From positions 433 to 64,432 of the forward strand of contig NZ_BJHU01000059.1 of assembly GCF_005405905.1 (NCBI RefSeq): a DNA stretch of 64,000 nt, written 5' to 3'. Origin of the DNA: Acidovorax sp. NB1 (lineage in GTDB: Bacteria > Pseudomonadota > Gammaproteobacteria > Burkholderiales > Burkholderiaceae_C). Positions 24,919 to 34,275 of this stretch are shown piece by piece; position 1 is the first letter of the stretch, and the number at the start of each line of letters is the position of its first letter. A program made the translations under genes and the position numbers. The notes below the pieces were generated by a model, which saw only the letters and a list, made by a program, of their open reading frames with translations, was not told the DNA's origin and did not search any database.

Positions 24919-25575
24919 TTACTTGGCTGCAGGCAGGGGTTCCAGAACACTCACGGGTGGGTTCTTCTTGATGGCTTCGGCCACCACCACCTGCTCGGCG
25001 CTCATGCACTCGTCGGCCAGGCGCTGGCCCAGCTTCTGGTTCATCAGCATGGACTTGTTGGCGATCTGCAGCCAGACGGCGCCGCCCTTCTGGTCTTCCA
25101 GGCGCACCGTGCCAGTGGTCGTGGCCACGGGAGCCATGTAGTACTTGAAGCCCTTGCCTTCCACATGGAAGTGGCCGGGCGTGGCGGGGTCGGCGGTCAC
25201 CGTGACAAATGCCCCCAGCTCGCAGGGCATGCGGCCGGTGTGCACGCGCTCGGCAATGGCCAGCTCGGCGGGCGACAGGGCAGCTTCTGCAGCGATGATG
25301 CCAGCTGCCACCTGGTTGGTCGCACTCTTGAGCTGCGTGCGGCTGCTGGTGGGCTCGGCCTTGGCCACGGCGGCCTTCTTGGCGACAGGTTCCTTGGCGG
25401 CGGTCTTGGTGGACTTGGCGTCGGGCTTGGCCGCCGTCTTGGGTGCGGGTTTGGCAGCAGGCTTGGCTGCGGCAGCCTTGGTCTCGGACTTGGCAGCAGG
25501 CTGGGCAGGCGTTGTTTGCGCCAGGGCAAGGGCCGGAGCCAGCAGCAAGAGAGCGGAGGCGAAGATGGATTTCAT
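24919..25575 (-). CDS. exported protein with Lys/Ala-rich repeat region, function unknown
   Basis: 218 residues from the ATG at 25575. The N-terminus is a clear Sec signal peptide (KSIFASALLLLAPALALAQ, likely cut after ALA). Residues about 22-80 are low-complexity, dominated by Lys, Ala and Pro in histone H1-like AKPAAKPAPKTAAKP patterns. The C-terminal 120 residues (from about TNQVAAGIIAAE) form a conserved-looking domain with PCELGAFVTVTADPATPGHF and KGGAVWLQIANKSML. I do not recognise a named family. Its place between the CitE-like lyase and acnB, in the same orientation, suggests co-transcription with TCA genes. An upstream in-frame start would disrupt the signal peptide. Confidence 0.75.
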   Translation of the reverse strand: MKSIFASALLLLAPALALAQTTPAQPAAKSETKAAAAKPAAKPAPKTAAKPDAKSTKTAAKEPVAKKAAVAKAEPTSSRTQLKSATNQVAAGIIAAEAALSPAELAIAERVHTGRMPCELGAFVTVTADPATPGHFHVEGKGFKYYMAPVATTTGTVRLEDQKGGAVWLQIANKSMLMNQKLGQRLADECMSAEQVVVAEAIKKNPPVSVLEPLPAAK

Positions 25576-25610
25576 GGAAAGTCCTGCGTAGGGGTGTTCA
25601 GGAAGAAGGT

Positions 25611-26702
25611 TCACGATGGAACCACCGCCGATGCGCCAAACCAGTGGCGCACAGACGAGGGAAGTGCACGCCCGGTGTGGTGGGCGCGCTCAAGGATCTG
25701 CCAGTAAAAGCGGTAACTGGCACGGTCATGCAGCACGCCTTCAAAACTGATCGGAGCCCAATCAGCCTGAGCGGCAGCCGCTATTATTTTTGAGGCATTC
25801 TCGATATCGTCCTGCTGCGGCGCAAAGGCCTGCAGGATGGGGCGGATCTGCGCAGGGTGGATGCTCCACATGCGGGTGTAACCCAGCTCCTGGGCCGCAC
25901 GGCGGGCCGCGCCCTGCATGGCCACGGTGTCAGTGAACTCGGTCACCACACAATGCGAGGGCACCTTGCCGTGGGCATGGCAGGCGGCGGCGATCTCCAA
26001 CTTGGTGCGCACCACCAGCGGGTGGGCAAACTGCCCGGCCGACGTCATCCCCTGGGCCGGGATCGCCCCGCCATGGGCCGACACAAAGTCCATGAGACCA
26101 AAGCTCAGGCTCTGCACCCGGGGATGGGCGGCGATCTCGAAGGCCCGGTGCACGGCAGCGGGGGATTCGATCAGCACATGGATGGGAAGCTGGGGGGCGG
26201 AGGCGCGCTCCAGCGCACGCTCCACCTGCAGCACGTCGTCCACAGACTCGACCTTGGGCACCATGATGTGGCAGAGCCGGTGGCCTGCCTCGCCCACGAT
26301 CGTGGCGACATCATTGGCAAAGGCCGGGTGGTCTACCGCGTGCACGCGGGCAGCGACCCGGGCCGTGGGCTCGGCGCCCAGTGCCAGGCTGGCGACCAGC
26401 CGCGCGTGGTCGGACTCGAAGCCGACCGGAGCGCCGTCTTCGCAATCCAGAGTGACATCAAAGACGCAGGTGCCCAGCTCCTGCGCCATCTCGGCCTGCA
26501 ACTGCAGGCTTTTGCGCATGCGTGCTTCCACGCCACTGTAGTGGTCGCACACAGGCAGGAATCCTGACTGCGCCTGCGCACCCAGCAGCACATCCCGTGG
26601 ATGCACGCTGCCAGCAGGCAGGGCAGAAGAAAGCGCAGCGCCCTGCCCCTGCGCGGGGACCGGGGCGGCCCGAAGGCCCGATGCCAGGGGCGTCGGCTGC
26701 AT
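25611..26702 (-). CDS. HpcH/HpaI aldolase / citrate lyase beta-like protein
   Basis: 363 residues from the ATG at 26702 (a GTG three codons upstream is in frame). TIM-barrel CitE-like fold: FDVTLDCEDGAPVG (metal and CoA ester region), HIMVPKVESVDDV, VLIESPAAV with the metal-binding glutamate, and MWSIHPAQI near the C-terminus. Relatives cleave or form C-C bonds in malyl-CoA, citramalyl-CoA or citryl-CoA; the true substrate is unknown. Located 18 bases after mdh and 35 before the exported protein gene, implying one operon with malate dehydrogenase and aconitase. Near its C-terminus, codons become unusually AT-rich (see finding). Confidence 0.82.
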   Translation of the reverse strand: MQPTPLASGLRAAPVPAQGQGAALSSALPAGSVHPRDVLLGAQAQSGFLPVCDHYSGVEARMRKSLQLQAEMAQELGTCVFDVTLDCEDGAPVGFESDHARLVASLALGAEPTARVAARVHAVDHPAFANDVATIVGEAGHRLCHIMVPKVESVDDVLQVERALERASAPQLPIHVLIESPAAVHRAFEIAAHPRVQSLSFGLMDFVSAHGGAIPAQGMTSAGQFAHPLVVRTKLEIAAACHAHGKVPSHCVVTEFTDTVAMQGAARRAAQELGYTRMWSIHPAQIRPILQAFAPQQDDIENASKIIAAAAQADWAPISFEGVLHDRASYRFYWQILERAHHTGRALPSSVRHWFGASAVVPS

Positions 26703-26720
26703 TGCGTTCACCGGGCTTGT

Positions 26721-27707
26721 TTACAGCAGGTGCTTGACGCCGTCTTGCTCGCCTTGCAGTTCGGCCAGCGTCTTGTTGATGCACTCTTGCGAGAAGGCAT
26801 CGATCTCCAGGCCTTCGACGATCTTGTATTCGCCGTTTTCCGTGGTGACTGGGAAGCCGAACACGATGCCGGCGGGGATGCCGTATTCGCCGTTCGATGG
26901 CACGCCCATCGTGACCCATTCGCCGTTAGAGCCCAGGGCCCAGTCACGGATGTGGTCGATGGCCGCGTTGGCGGCGGAAGCTGCCGACGACAGGCCACGG
27001 GCGGCGATGATGGCCGCACCACGCTTGCCCACGGTGGGCAGGAAGGTTTCAGCGTTCCAGACCTGGTCGTTGATCATGGTCTTGATGGACTGGCCGTTTG
27101 TGGTGGCGAAACGGTAGTCGGCGTACATCGTGGGTGAGTGGTTGCCCCACACCGTCAGCTTGCGGATATCACCCACCTTGGTGCCGGTCTTGGCAGCCAG
27201 CTGCGAGGCAGCGCGGTTGTGGTCCAGGCGCAGCATGGCGGTGAAGTTCTTGGCCGGCAGGTCAGGCGCCGACTTCATGGCGATGTAGGCGTTGGTGTTG
27301 GCAGGGTTGCCGACCACCAGCACCTTCACATTGCGCGAAGCCACGGCGTTCAGGGCCTTGCCCTGGGCGGTGAAGATCTGGGCGTTGGCGGCCAGCAGGT
27401 CGGCACGCTCCATGCCAGGGCCGCGAGGACGTGCACCCACCAGCAGGGCGTAGTCGGTGTCCTTGAAGGCTTGCAGCGGGTCGCTGTGGGCTTCAATACC
27501 GGCCAGCAGCGGGAAGGCGCAGTCTTCCAGCTCCATGATCACGCCCTTGAGCGCGTTCTGGGCCTTTTCGTCGGGGATTTCGAGCAGCTGAAGAATGACC
27601 GGCTGGTCCTTGCCCAGCATTTCGCCGGAGGCGATACGGAACAGCAGGGCGTAACCGATTTGACCAGCGGCACCGGTGACGGCTACGCGAACAGGCTTCT
27701 TGCTCAT
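26721..27707 (-). CDS. mdh: malate dehydrogenase
   Basis: 328 residues. NAD-binding [21 protein letters not shown] at the N-terminus, the substrate-binding [26 protein letters not shown], and the catalytic histidine in [10 protein letters not shown] identify the cytosolic-type enzyme common in betaproteobacteria. It oxidises malate to oxaloacetate with NAD+. The ATG at 27707 is the natural start ([10 protein letters not shown]); the frame extends to 27755 without similarity. Divergent from gntR, with a 227-base shared regulatory region. Confidence 0.96.
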   Translation of the reverse strand: MSKKPVRVAVTGAAGQIGYALLFRIASGEMLGKDQPVILQLLEIPDEKAQNALKGVIMELEDCAFPLLAGIEAHSDPLQAFKDTDYALLVGARPRGPGMERADLLAANAQIFTAQGKALNAVASRNVKVLVVGNPANTNAYIAMKSAPDLPAKNFTAMLRLDHNRAASQLAAKTGTKVGDIRKLTVWGNHSPTMYADYRFATTNGQSIKTMINDQVWNAETFLPTVGKRGAAIIAARGLSSAASAANAAIDHIRDWALGSNGEWVTMGVPSNGEYGIPAGIVFGFPVTTENGEYKIVEGLEIDAFSQECINKTLAELQGEQDGVKHLL

Positions 27708-27840
27708 GATGAAAACTCCAGGGAAGTAAGGAAAACAGGTGTGTGTGCAACGCAAGCACCAGCGCCTGTTACCAGCAGCCCGTGCCCCGCAAAACAGCCT
27801 TGGAGTTTACCCCCGATTGGGCACCCCGGTCAATTTGTCT

Positions 27841-27860
27841 TATGTCTTATATAAGATATG
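27841..27860. promoter_or_regulatory. palindromic operator candidate between mdh and gntR
   Basis: TCTTATATAAGA at 27845-27856 is a perfect 12-bp palindrome, with partial symmetry extending to ATGTCTTATATAAGATAT. GTCTTAT also occurs once more just upstream, at 27837. AT-rich palindromes of this size are typical GntR-family operators. Its position, 75 bases before gntR and 134 from mdh, suits autoregulation and control of mdh. Confidence 0.6.
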
Positions 27861-27934
27861 ATTGCAACCCGTTTGTCGTTCGGTTGTCATGGGGCAACCG
27901 CTGCGCCACACACCAAACCCAGCGCCCACCCGCC

Positions 27935-28723
27935 ATGTCCTCCCTGCCGTTCGCCGCCGACAACACCGCCACGCCCTCCGGCGCAGCGGGTGCCACCACG
28001 CCGGCGTTCAGCCCGCTGTACCAGCAGATCAAGGGGCTGATCCTGCAGAGCCTGCAGCAGGGCGAGTGGAAACCCGGCGAGGCCATCCCCAGTGAGATGG
28101 AACTGGCCGCACGTTTTCGGGTGAGCCAGGGCACAGTACGCAAGGCCATCGACGAGCTGGCGGCGGAGAACCTGGTCATGCGCCGCCAGGGCAAAGGCAC
28201 GTTTGTTGCCACCCACGCCGAGCAGCATGTGCAGTACCGCTTTCTGAAGCTGCTGCCCGACACCGGCGACGCCCGGGTCGAAGGCCCCGCCCAGCGCCGC
28301 GTGATCGAGTGCCGCCGCGTGCGCGCCAGCGCCGACGTGGCACGCGCCCTGGCCCTGCGCAGCGGCGACGCCGTCATGCAGGCCAAGCGCATCCTGTCGT
28401 TTGGCGGGGTGCCCACGATTCTGGAAGACATCTGGCTGCCCGGCCAGGCCTTCAAAGGACTCACGGCCGAGCAGCTGGCCAACTACCAGGGCCCCACCTA
28501 CGCCATGTTCGAGCTGGATTTCGGTGTGCGCATGGTGCGCGCCGAAGAAAAGATTCGCGCCGTGCTGCCCGACGAGGAGCAGGCCCAGTTGCTGCAGATC
28601 ACCCCCGCCACGCCGCTTTTGAGCGTGGAGCGAATTGCCTACACCTACAACGATGTTCCCATGGAGTTACGCCGGGGTCTCTACCTCACAGATACCCACC
28701 ATTACCGTAATGAATTGAGCTGA
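27935..28723 (+). CDS. GntR-family (HutC-type) transcriptional regulator
   Basis: 262 residues from the ATG at 27935. The winged helix-turn-helix follows a Ser/Thr/Ala-rich tail: LYQQIKGLILQSLQQGEWKPGEAIPSE, then LAARFRVSQGTVRKAIDEL and MRRQGKGTFVA (about 29-95). The rest is a UTRA effector-binding domain (ECRRVRASADVARALAL to the end). Its position, divergent from mdh and directly upstream of sdhCDAB-gltA, indicates a local regulator of TCA genes; the effector is probably an organic acid, but that is inference. A TCTTATATAAGA palindrome sits upstream. Confidence 0.9.
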   Translation: MSSLPFAADNTATPSGAAGATTPAFSPLYQQIKGLILQSLQQGEWKPGEAIPSEMELAARFRVSQGTVRKAIDELAAENLVMRRQGKGTFVATHAEQHVQYRFLKLLPDTGDARVEGPAQRRVIECRRVRASADVARALALRSGDAVMQAKRILSFGGVPTILEDIWLPGQAFKGLTAEQLANYQGPTYAMFELDFGVRMVRAEEKIRAVLPDEEQAQLLQITPATPLLSVERIAYTYNDVPMELRRGLYLTDTHHYRNELS

Positions 28724-28857
28724 CAGCAGGCTGGCACCCGAGCAAAGACGTCGAAAATTCCGACGTTGCCAGATGCCCCATTGTTGCGTTGCAATAGAAT
28801 TTTGCGTTCTTTGCATCTCCGAATTACAAAGAAGTTACATCCACGAAAGCACTCAAC

Positions 28858-29292
28858 ATGACCGAGCTTGCCAAAAAACGGCCTGAATTCCGCAACATCA
28901 ATGCCTTCAAGGACCTCACCACCTACCGCATGACCCCTGCGGCGTGGGTCTCGATCCTGCACCGCGCCAGCGGGCTGATCATGTTCCTGCTGTTGCCTTT
29001 CATCATCTGGATGTTCGACACCTCGGTGTCGTCCGAAATTTCGTTCGCCCGCTTCACGGCGGCGTTCGGCATCGGCATCGGCTTCGTGCCCGGCTGGTTC
29101 GTAAAGCTGGCGACCCTGGCCCTGATCTGGTCGTACCTGCACCACTTCACTGCCGGCCTGCGCCACCTGTGGATGGATGTGAGCCACAGCGCCGTGAACA
29201 AGCAATTCGGCAAGACCTCGTCCCTGGCGGTGCTGGCCATCAGCATCCCGCTGACGCTGGTGCTGGGTGCCAAGCTGTTCGGCCTGTACTGA
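28858..29292 (+). CDS. sdhC: succinate dehydrogenase cytochrome b556 subunit
   Basis: 144 residues, three membrane helices. Conserved features: RPEFRNINAF at the N-terminus, SILHRASGLIMFLLLPF with the quinone-site Ser and Arg, and the haem-ligand region LHHFTAGLRHLWMD. It anchors SdhAB and, with SdhD, binds haem b and ubiquinone. First gene of sdhCDAB-sdhE-gltA. Upstream, at 28765-28783, is a small palindrome (ACGTCG-N7-CGACGT) that might be regulatory. Confidence 0.95.
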   Translation: MTELAKKRPEFRNINAFKDLTTYRMTPAAWVSILHRASGLIMFLLLPFIIWMFDTSVSSEISFARFTAAFGIGIGFVPGWFVKLATLALIWSYLHHFTAGLRHLWMDVSHSAVNKQFGKTSSLAVLAISIPLTLVLGAKLFGLY

Positions 29293-29376
29293 CCCACCGA
29301 CTGTCCCCACAGAAAACGGCAGCGGCCGCTGCCCCAAGTGCCCCCCCCCGCAGAACAAGACAAAAGGAAAACATCC

Positions 29377-29742
29377 ATGTCCGTCAATTACGGTTCCAAG
29401 CGCGTCGTCGTCGGCGCCCACTATGGCCTGCGCGACTGGCTCAGCCAGCGCGTCACGGCCATCCTGATGGCCCTGTTCACGCTGGCCCTGCTGGCCCAGG
29501 TGATCTTCAACAAGGGCCCCATGGGCTACGACAAATGGGCGGGCATCTTCTCGGCCCAGTGGATGAAGGTGCTGACCTTCACCGTGATCATCTCGCTCGC
29601 CTGGCACGCCTGGGTCGGCGTGCGCGAAGTCCTGATGGACTACATCAAGCCCGTGGTCCTGCGCCTGGCGCTGCAGGTTTTCACCATCGTCTGGCTGGTC
29701 GGCTGTGCCGGCTGGGGCATCCAGGTTCTGTGGCGTCTCTGA
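29377..29742 (+). CDS. sdhD: succinate dehydrogenase membrane anchor subunit
   Basis: 121 residues with three hydrophobic helices. HYGLRDWLSQRVTAILMALF at the N-terminus and LAWHAWVGVREVLMDYIK (the haem-ligand histidine region) are typical of betaproteobacterial SdhD. Start at ATG 29377, preceded by AAAGGAAAA; an earlier in-frame GTG at 29338 overlaps low-complexity C-rich sequence. Forms the quinone and haem site with SdhC. Confidence 0.94.
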   Translation: MSVNYGSKRVVVGAHYGLRDWLSQRVTAILMALFTLALLAQVIFNKGPMGYDKWAGIFSAQWMKVLTFTVIISLAWHAWVGVREVLMDYIKPVVLRLALQVFTIVWLVGCAGWGIQVLWRL

Positions 29743-29773
29743 TTGATCACCCCGCGACTGAAGGCAAACAACA

Positions 29774-31579
29774 ATGAGCTACACAAAAGCTAACATCACC
29801 AAGCGCAAGTTCGACGTTGTCATCGTCGGCGCCGGCGGCTCCGGCATGCGTGCCTCGCTGGAACTCTCCCGTGCAGGCCTGAACGTGGCCTGCCTGTCCA
29901 AGGTGTTCCCCACCCGCTCGCACACGGTGGCGGCGCAGGGCGGCGTGTCCGCCTCGCTGGGCAACATGAGCGAGGACAACTGGCACTACCACTTCTACGA
30001 CACCATCAAGGGCTCGGACTGGCTGGGCGACCAGGACGCCATCGAGTTCATGTGCCGCGAAGCACCCAACGTGGTGATCGAGCTGGAACACTTCGGCATG
30101 CCGTTCGACCGCAACCCTGACGGCACCATCTACCAGCGCCCCTTCGGCGGCCACACCGCCAACTACGGCGAAAAGCCCGTGCAGCGCGCCTGCGCTGCGG
30201 CCGACCGCACCGGCCACGCCATGCTGCACACGCTGTACCAGCAGAACGTGAAGTCCAAGACCAACTTCTTCGTGGAGTGGATGGCGCTGGACTTGATCCG
30301 CAACGAACAAGGCGACGTGGTCGGCGTGACAGCCCTGGAGCTGGAAACCGGCGACCTGTACGAGCTGCACGCCAAGGCCGTGCTGCTGGCCACCGGCGGC
30401 GCTGGCCGCATCTTTGCGGCATCGACCAACGCCTTCATCAACACCGGCGACGGCCTGGGCATGGCGGCGCGTGCCGGCATCCCGCTGCAGGACATGGAGT
30501 TCTGGCAGTTCCACCCCACCGGCGTGGCTGGCGCGGGCGTGCTGCTGACCGAAGGCTGCCGCGGTGAAGGCGCCATCCTGCTCAACAGCAATGGCGAACG
30601 CTTCATGGAGCGCTATGCGCCCACGCTGAAGGACCTGGCTCCGCGCGACTTCGTGTCGCGTTCGATGGACCAGGAAATCAAGGAAGGCCGTGGCTGCGGT
30701 CCGAACAAGGACTATATCCTGATGAAACTGGACCACCTGGGCGCGGACACCATCCGCAAGCGCCTGCCATCGGTGGAAGAGATCGGCCACAACTTCGCCA
30801 ACGTGGACATCACCAAGGAACCGATCCCTGTGGTGCCCACCATCCACTACCAGATGGGTGGCATCCCCACCAACATCAACGGCCAGGTGGTCGTGCACGA
30901 CGGCCAGCAGAACAACATCGTCAACGGCCTCTATGCCGTGGGCGAATGCTCCTGCGTGTCGGTGCACGGCGCCAACCGCCTGGGCACGAACTCGCTGCTG
31001 GACCTGCTGGTCTTCGGCAAGTCGGCCGGCAAGCACATCGTCAACTTCGTCAAGGAATCGGGCGAACACAAGCCTGTGCCCGCCGACGGCGCTGACCGCA
31101 CCCTGGCCCGCCTGAACCAGCTGCAGGACTCGAAGGAAGGCATCTACGCGCAAGACATCGCCAACGACATCCGCTCCAGCATGCAGCAACACGCCGGCGT
31201 GTTCCGTACGCAGGCCAGCATGGACGAAGGCGTGGTCAAGATCAACGCCATCCGCGACCGCGTGAGCGGCGTGACGCTGAAGGACAAGTCCAAGGTCTGG
31301 AACACGGCCCGCATGGAAGCGCTGGAAGTGGACAACCTGATCGAAGTGGCCCAGGCCACGATGACCTCGGCCGCTGCCCGCAAGGAATGCCGTGGCGCAC
31401 ACACCGTGTACGACTACGAACACCCTGCCGACCACGCCGAGTTCCCGCTGGGCCGCAACGACAAGGAGTGGATGAAGCACACCCTGTGGCACAGCGCAAA
31501 CAACAGCCTGACCTACAAGCCCGTCAACCTCAAGCCCCTGACGGTGGACAGCGTGCCTCCCAAGGTCCGTACGTTCTGA
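29774..31579 (+). CDS. sdhA: succinate dehydrogenase flavoprotein subunit
   Basis: 601 residues. FAD dinucleotide fold VVIVGAGGSGMRASLELS at the N-terminus; the covalent FAD histidine in TRSHTVAAQGG; substrate-site motifs FHPTG and HGANRLGTNSLLDLLVFG; the C-terminal domain with KDKSKVWNTAR. Oxidises succinate to fumarate and passes electrons to SdhB. Its FAD is attached with help from SdhE, encoded two genes downstream. Spacing of 31 bases from sdhD and 28 to sdhB. Confidence 0.97.
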   Translation: MSYTKANITKRKFDVVIVGAGGSGMRASLELSRAGLNVACLSKVFPTRSHTVAAQGGVSASLGNMSEDNWHYHFYDTIKGSDWLGDQDAIEFMCREAPNVVIELEHFGMPFDRNPDGTIYQRPFGGHTANYGEKPVQRACAAADRTGHAMLHTLYQQNVKSKTNFFVEWMALDLIRNEQGDVVGVTALELETGDLYELHAKAVLLATGGAGRIFAASTNAFINTGDGLGMAARAGIPLQDMEFWQFHPTGVAGAGVLLTEGCRGEGAILLNSNGERFMERYAPTLKDLAPRDFVSRSMDQEIKEGRGCGPNKDYILMKLDHLGADTIRKRLPSVEEIGHNFANVDITKEPIPVVPTIHYQMGGIPTNINGQVVVHDGQQNNIVNGLYAVGECSCVSVHGANRLGTNSLLDLLVFGKSAGKHIVNFVKESGEHKPVPADGADRTLARLNQLQDSKEGIYAQDIANDIRSSMQQHAGVFRTQASMDEGVVKINAIRDRVSGVTLKDKSKVWNTARMEALEVDNLIEVAQATMTSAAARKECRGAHTVYDYEHPADHAEFPLGRNDKEWMKHTLWHSANNSLTYKPVNLKPLTVDSVPPKVRTF

Positions 31580-31607
31580 AGATCCAGCAGCCTCACGAAA
31601 GAACAAC

Positions 31608-32309
31608 ATGAAGCGCACCTTTCAAATCTACCGCTACGACCCGGACAAGGACGCCAAGCCCTACATGCAGACCATCGAGATCGAACTCGATGGCCACGAG
31701 CGCATGCTGCTGGACGCCCTGGTCAAGCTCAAGGAGCAAGACCCCAGCCTGTCGTTCCGCCGTTCGTGCCGCGAAGGCGTATGCGGCTCGGACGCCATGA
31801 ACATCAACGGCAAGAACGGCCTGGCCTGCCTCACGAACATGAACACCCTCAAGGGCACCATCGTTCTGAAGCCCCTGCCCGGCCTGCCGGTGATCCGCGA
31901 CCTGATCGTGGACATGACGCAGTTTTTCAAGCAGTACAACTCGATCAAGCCCTACCTCATCACCGAGGACCTGGCCCCCGAGAAGGAACGCCTGCAAAGC
32001 CCCGAAGAGCGCGAAGAGCTCAACGGCCTGTACGAGTGCATTCTGTGCGCCAGCTGCTCCACGAGCTGCCCCAGCTTCTGGTGGAACCCCGACAAGTTCG
32101 TGGGCCCTGCCGGCCTGCTGCAGGCCTACCGCTTCATCGCCGACAGCCGCGACGAAGCCACGGGTGCGCGCCTGGATAACCTGGAAGACCCGTACCGCCT
32201 GTTCCGCTGCCACACCATCATGAACTGCGTGGACGTGTGCCCCAAGGGCCTGAACCCCACGATGGCGATTGGCAAGATCAAGGAACTGATGGTGCGCCGC
32301 GCCGTTTGA
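31608..32309 (+). CDS. sdhB: succinate dehydrogenase iron-sulfur subunit
   Basis: 233 residues. The N-terminal ferredoxin domain binds [2Fe-2S] through CREGVCGSDAMNINGKNGLAC-type spacing (about residues 55-75). The C-terminal domain has CILCASCSTSCP and CVDVCPKGLNP for [4Fe-4S] and [3Fe-4S]. It relays electrons from FAD in SdhA to ubiquinone at SdhCD. The start at 31608 follows GAAAGAAC. Confidence 0.97.
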   Translation: MKRTFQIYRYDPDKDAKPYMQTIEIELDGHERMLLDALVKLKEQDPSLSFRRSCREGVCGSDAMNINGKNGLACLTNMNTLKGTIVLKPLPGLPVIRDLIVDMTQFFKQYNSIKPYLITEDLAPEKERLQSPEEREELNGLYECILCASCSTSCPSFWWNPDKFVGPAGLLQAYRFIADSRDEATGARLDNLEDPYRLFRCHTIMNCVDVCPKGLNPTMAIGKIKELMVRRAV

Positions 32310-32332
32310 CCTTTTTCGCAAGCACCACCGCC

Positions 32333-32653
32333 ATGTCCGAAGCCCTCACCCCTGCCCTGCCATCGGCCAGCGACCTGCTGGACGACCGCGAACGCGCAAA
32401 GCTGCACTGGCGCTGCCGGCGCGGCCTGCTGGAGAACGATCTCTACATCGAGAACTTCTTCGCCAAGCATGGGGCGGGCCTGACCTGGCGCCAGGCCCAC
32501 GGCATGAACCAGCTGATGGACCTGGCGGACAACGACCTCCTGGATCTGGTGCTTGCGCGCCGCGAACCCGAAGGCGAACTGGATACAGAAGAAGTGCGTG
32601 AGGTGCTCGGCATGTTGCGGCTCAGCGGTGGCGCAGCACGACCAAGGCCCTGA
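32333..32653 (+). CDS. sdhE: FAD assembly factor SdhE
   Basis: 106 residues, DUF339/YgfY family. The key RGLLEND motif (the family RGxxE, about residues 29-35) follows an HWRCR segment. SdhE promotes covalent flavinylation of SdhA. Location directly between sdhB and gltA supports the assignment. The C-terminal 15 residues (GGAARPRP) extend past the usual domain. The frame opens far upstream inside sdhB; the ATG at 32333 gives the family length. Confidence 0.92.
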   Translation: MSEALTPALPSASDLLDDRERAKLHWRCRRGLLENDLYIENFFAKHGAGLTWRQAHGMNQLMDLADNDLLDLVLARREPEGELDTEEVREVLGMLRLSGGAARPRP

Positions 32654-32718
32654 ACGAGACCCGAGACAAACAAGGCCCGACCCCCGGAATCCCGGCAACC
32701 TACCCAAGGAAAGTAACA

Positions 32719-34029
32719 ATGAAGCTAGCTGACAACAAAGCCACCCTGTCATTCAGCAATGGCAGCCCCAGCGTGGACCTGCCGGTCTACCAGGGCAGCA
32801 TTGGCCCGGATGTCATCGACATCCGCAAGCTGTATGCACAAACGGGCATGTTCACCTATGACCCCGGCTTCCTGTCCACGGCAGCCACCCAGTCCGCCAT
32901 CACCTACATCGATGGCGACAAGGGCGAGCTGCTGTACCGTGGCTACCCCATTGAGCAGTTGGCTGAAAACTGCGACTTCCTGGAAACCTGCCACCTGCTG
33001 CTGTACGGCGATCTGCCGAACGTGGCGCAAAAGACCGACTTCACCAGCCGCGTGACCAACCACACCATGGTCAACGAGCAGATGCAGTTCTTCCTGCGCG
33101 GCTTCCGCCGTGACGCACACCCCATGGCTGTGCTGACCGGCCTGGTGGGCGCCCTGTCGGCCTTCTACCACGACAGCACGGACATCAACAATCCGCAGCA
33201 CCGTGAGATCGCCGCGATCCGCCTGATCGCCAAGATGCCTACGCTGGTCGCCATGGCCTACAAGTACGGCATGGGCCAGCCCTACATGTACCCGCAGAAC
33301 AACCTGTCCTACGCAGGCAACTTCCTGCGCATGATGTTCGGCACCCCCTGCGAAGAGTACAAGGTCAACCCCGTGCTGGAACGCGCGCTGGACCGCATCT
33401 TCATCCTGCACGCTGACCACGAGCAGAACGCTTCGACCTCCACCGTGCGCCTGTGCGGTTCGTCGGGCACCAACCCGTTCGCAGCCATCGCCGCTGGCGT
33501 GGCCTGCCTCTGGGGCCCTGCCCACGGTGGCGCCAACGAAGCAGCTCTCAACATGCTGTACGACATCCAGGCCCAAGGCGGCGTGGAAAAGATCGGCGAC
33601 TTCATCAAGCAGGTCAAGGACAAGAACTCCGGCGTCAAGCTCATGGGCTTTGGCCACCGCGTGTACAAGAACTACGACCCCCGCGCCAAGCTCATGCAAG
33701 AGACTTGCAATGAAGTGCTGGCCGAGCTGGGCCTGGAAAACGACCCGCTGTTCAAGCTGGCCAAGGAACTGGAAAAGATCGCCCTGGAAGACGACTACTT
33801 CGTGCAGCGCAAGCTCTACCCGAACGTGGACTTCTACTCCGGCATCGTGCAGCGCGCCATCGGCATCCCGGTGAACCTGTTCACCGGCATCTTCAGCCTG
33901 GCCCGCACCGTGGGCTGGATCGCCCAGCTGAACGAAATGATCGGCGACCCCGAGTACAAGATCGGCCGCCCCCGCCAGCTGTTCACCGGCTCCGTGCGCC
34001 GCGACGTGCCCCCGCTGGCCAGCCGCTGA
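32719..34029 (+). CDS. gltA: citrate synthase (type II)
   Basis: 436 residues, typical of the hexameric, NADH-sensitive enzyme of Gram-negative bacteria. Conserved segments: [23 protein letters not shown] split around the N-terminal domain, [14 protein letters not shown] with a catalytic histidine, [12 protein letters not shown] with a second, and [14 protein letters not shown]; the catalytic aspartate lies in NVDFYSG. It condenses acetyl-CoA and oxaloacetate. AAGGAAAG just upstream is the ribosome-binding site. Last gene of the sdh operon, closed by a strong terminator. Confidence 0.97.
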   Translation: MKLADNKATLSFSNGSPSVDLPVYQGSIGPDVIDIRKLYAQTGMFTYDPGFLSTAATQSAITYIDGDKGELLYRGYPIEQLAENCDFLETCHLLLYGDLPNVAQKTDFTSRVTNHTMVNEQMQFFLRGFRRDAHPMAVLTGLVGALSAFYHDSTDINNPQHREIAAIRLIAKMPTLVAMAYKYGMGQPYMYPQNNLSYAGNFLRMMFGTPCEEYKVNPVLERALDRIFILHADHEQNASTSTVRLCGSSGTNPFAAIAAGVACLWGPAHGGANEAALNMLYDIQAQGGVEKIGDFIKQVKDKNSGVKLMGFGHRVYKNYDPRAKLMQETCNEVLAELGLENDPLFKLAKELEKIALEDDYFVQRKLYPNVDFYSGIVQRAIGIPVNLFTGIFSLARTVGWIAQLNEMIGDPEYKIGRPRQLFTGSVRRDVPPLASR

Positions 34030-34066
34030 CGCTGGCACGGCGCCCAGCGCGCCGTCAGCCCCTCCC

Positions 34067-34100
34067 AAAGCCCGCAGGCCTTGTGCCTGCGGGCTTTTTT
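34067..34100 (+). terminator. intrinsic terminator after gltA
   Basis: AAAGCCCGCAGGC, loop CTTGT, GCCTGCGGGCTTTTTT: an 11-bp perfect GC-rich stem followed by six T, 38 bases after the gltA stop. Confidence 0.95.
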
Positions 34101-34139
34101 CATGGGCGCGACACAATGCCAAACCCCGAAGGATGCACA

Positions 34140-34154
34140 TACTCCCCCCTAGTT
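34140..34154. promoter_or_regulatory. FrmR/RcnR-type operator candidate
   Basis: TACT-CCCCCC-T-AGTT at 34140-34154 matches the RcnR/FrmR half-site form (TACT, six C or G, one base, AGTA) except for the final base. It lies 122 bases before frmR. TTTTTTATAC at 34161 and CTTTTATACTACC around 34199 may contain -10 elements. Confidence 0.6.
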
Positions 34155-34275
34155 AAAAGGTTTTTTATACGGCTACCGCGCGACCAGCAATGGCTCATCT
34201 TTTATACTACCACCCAGTACACAGACCACACCCACAGCACGCAGCCCTACGGCCCCAGCCCGCCACTGCCCCACC

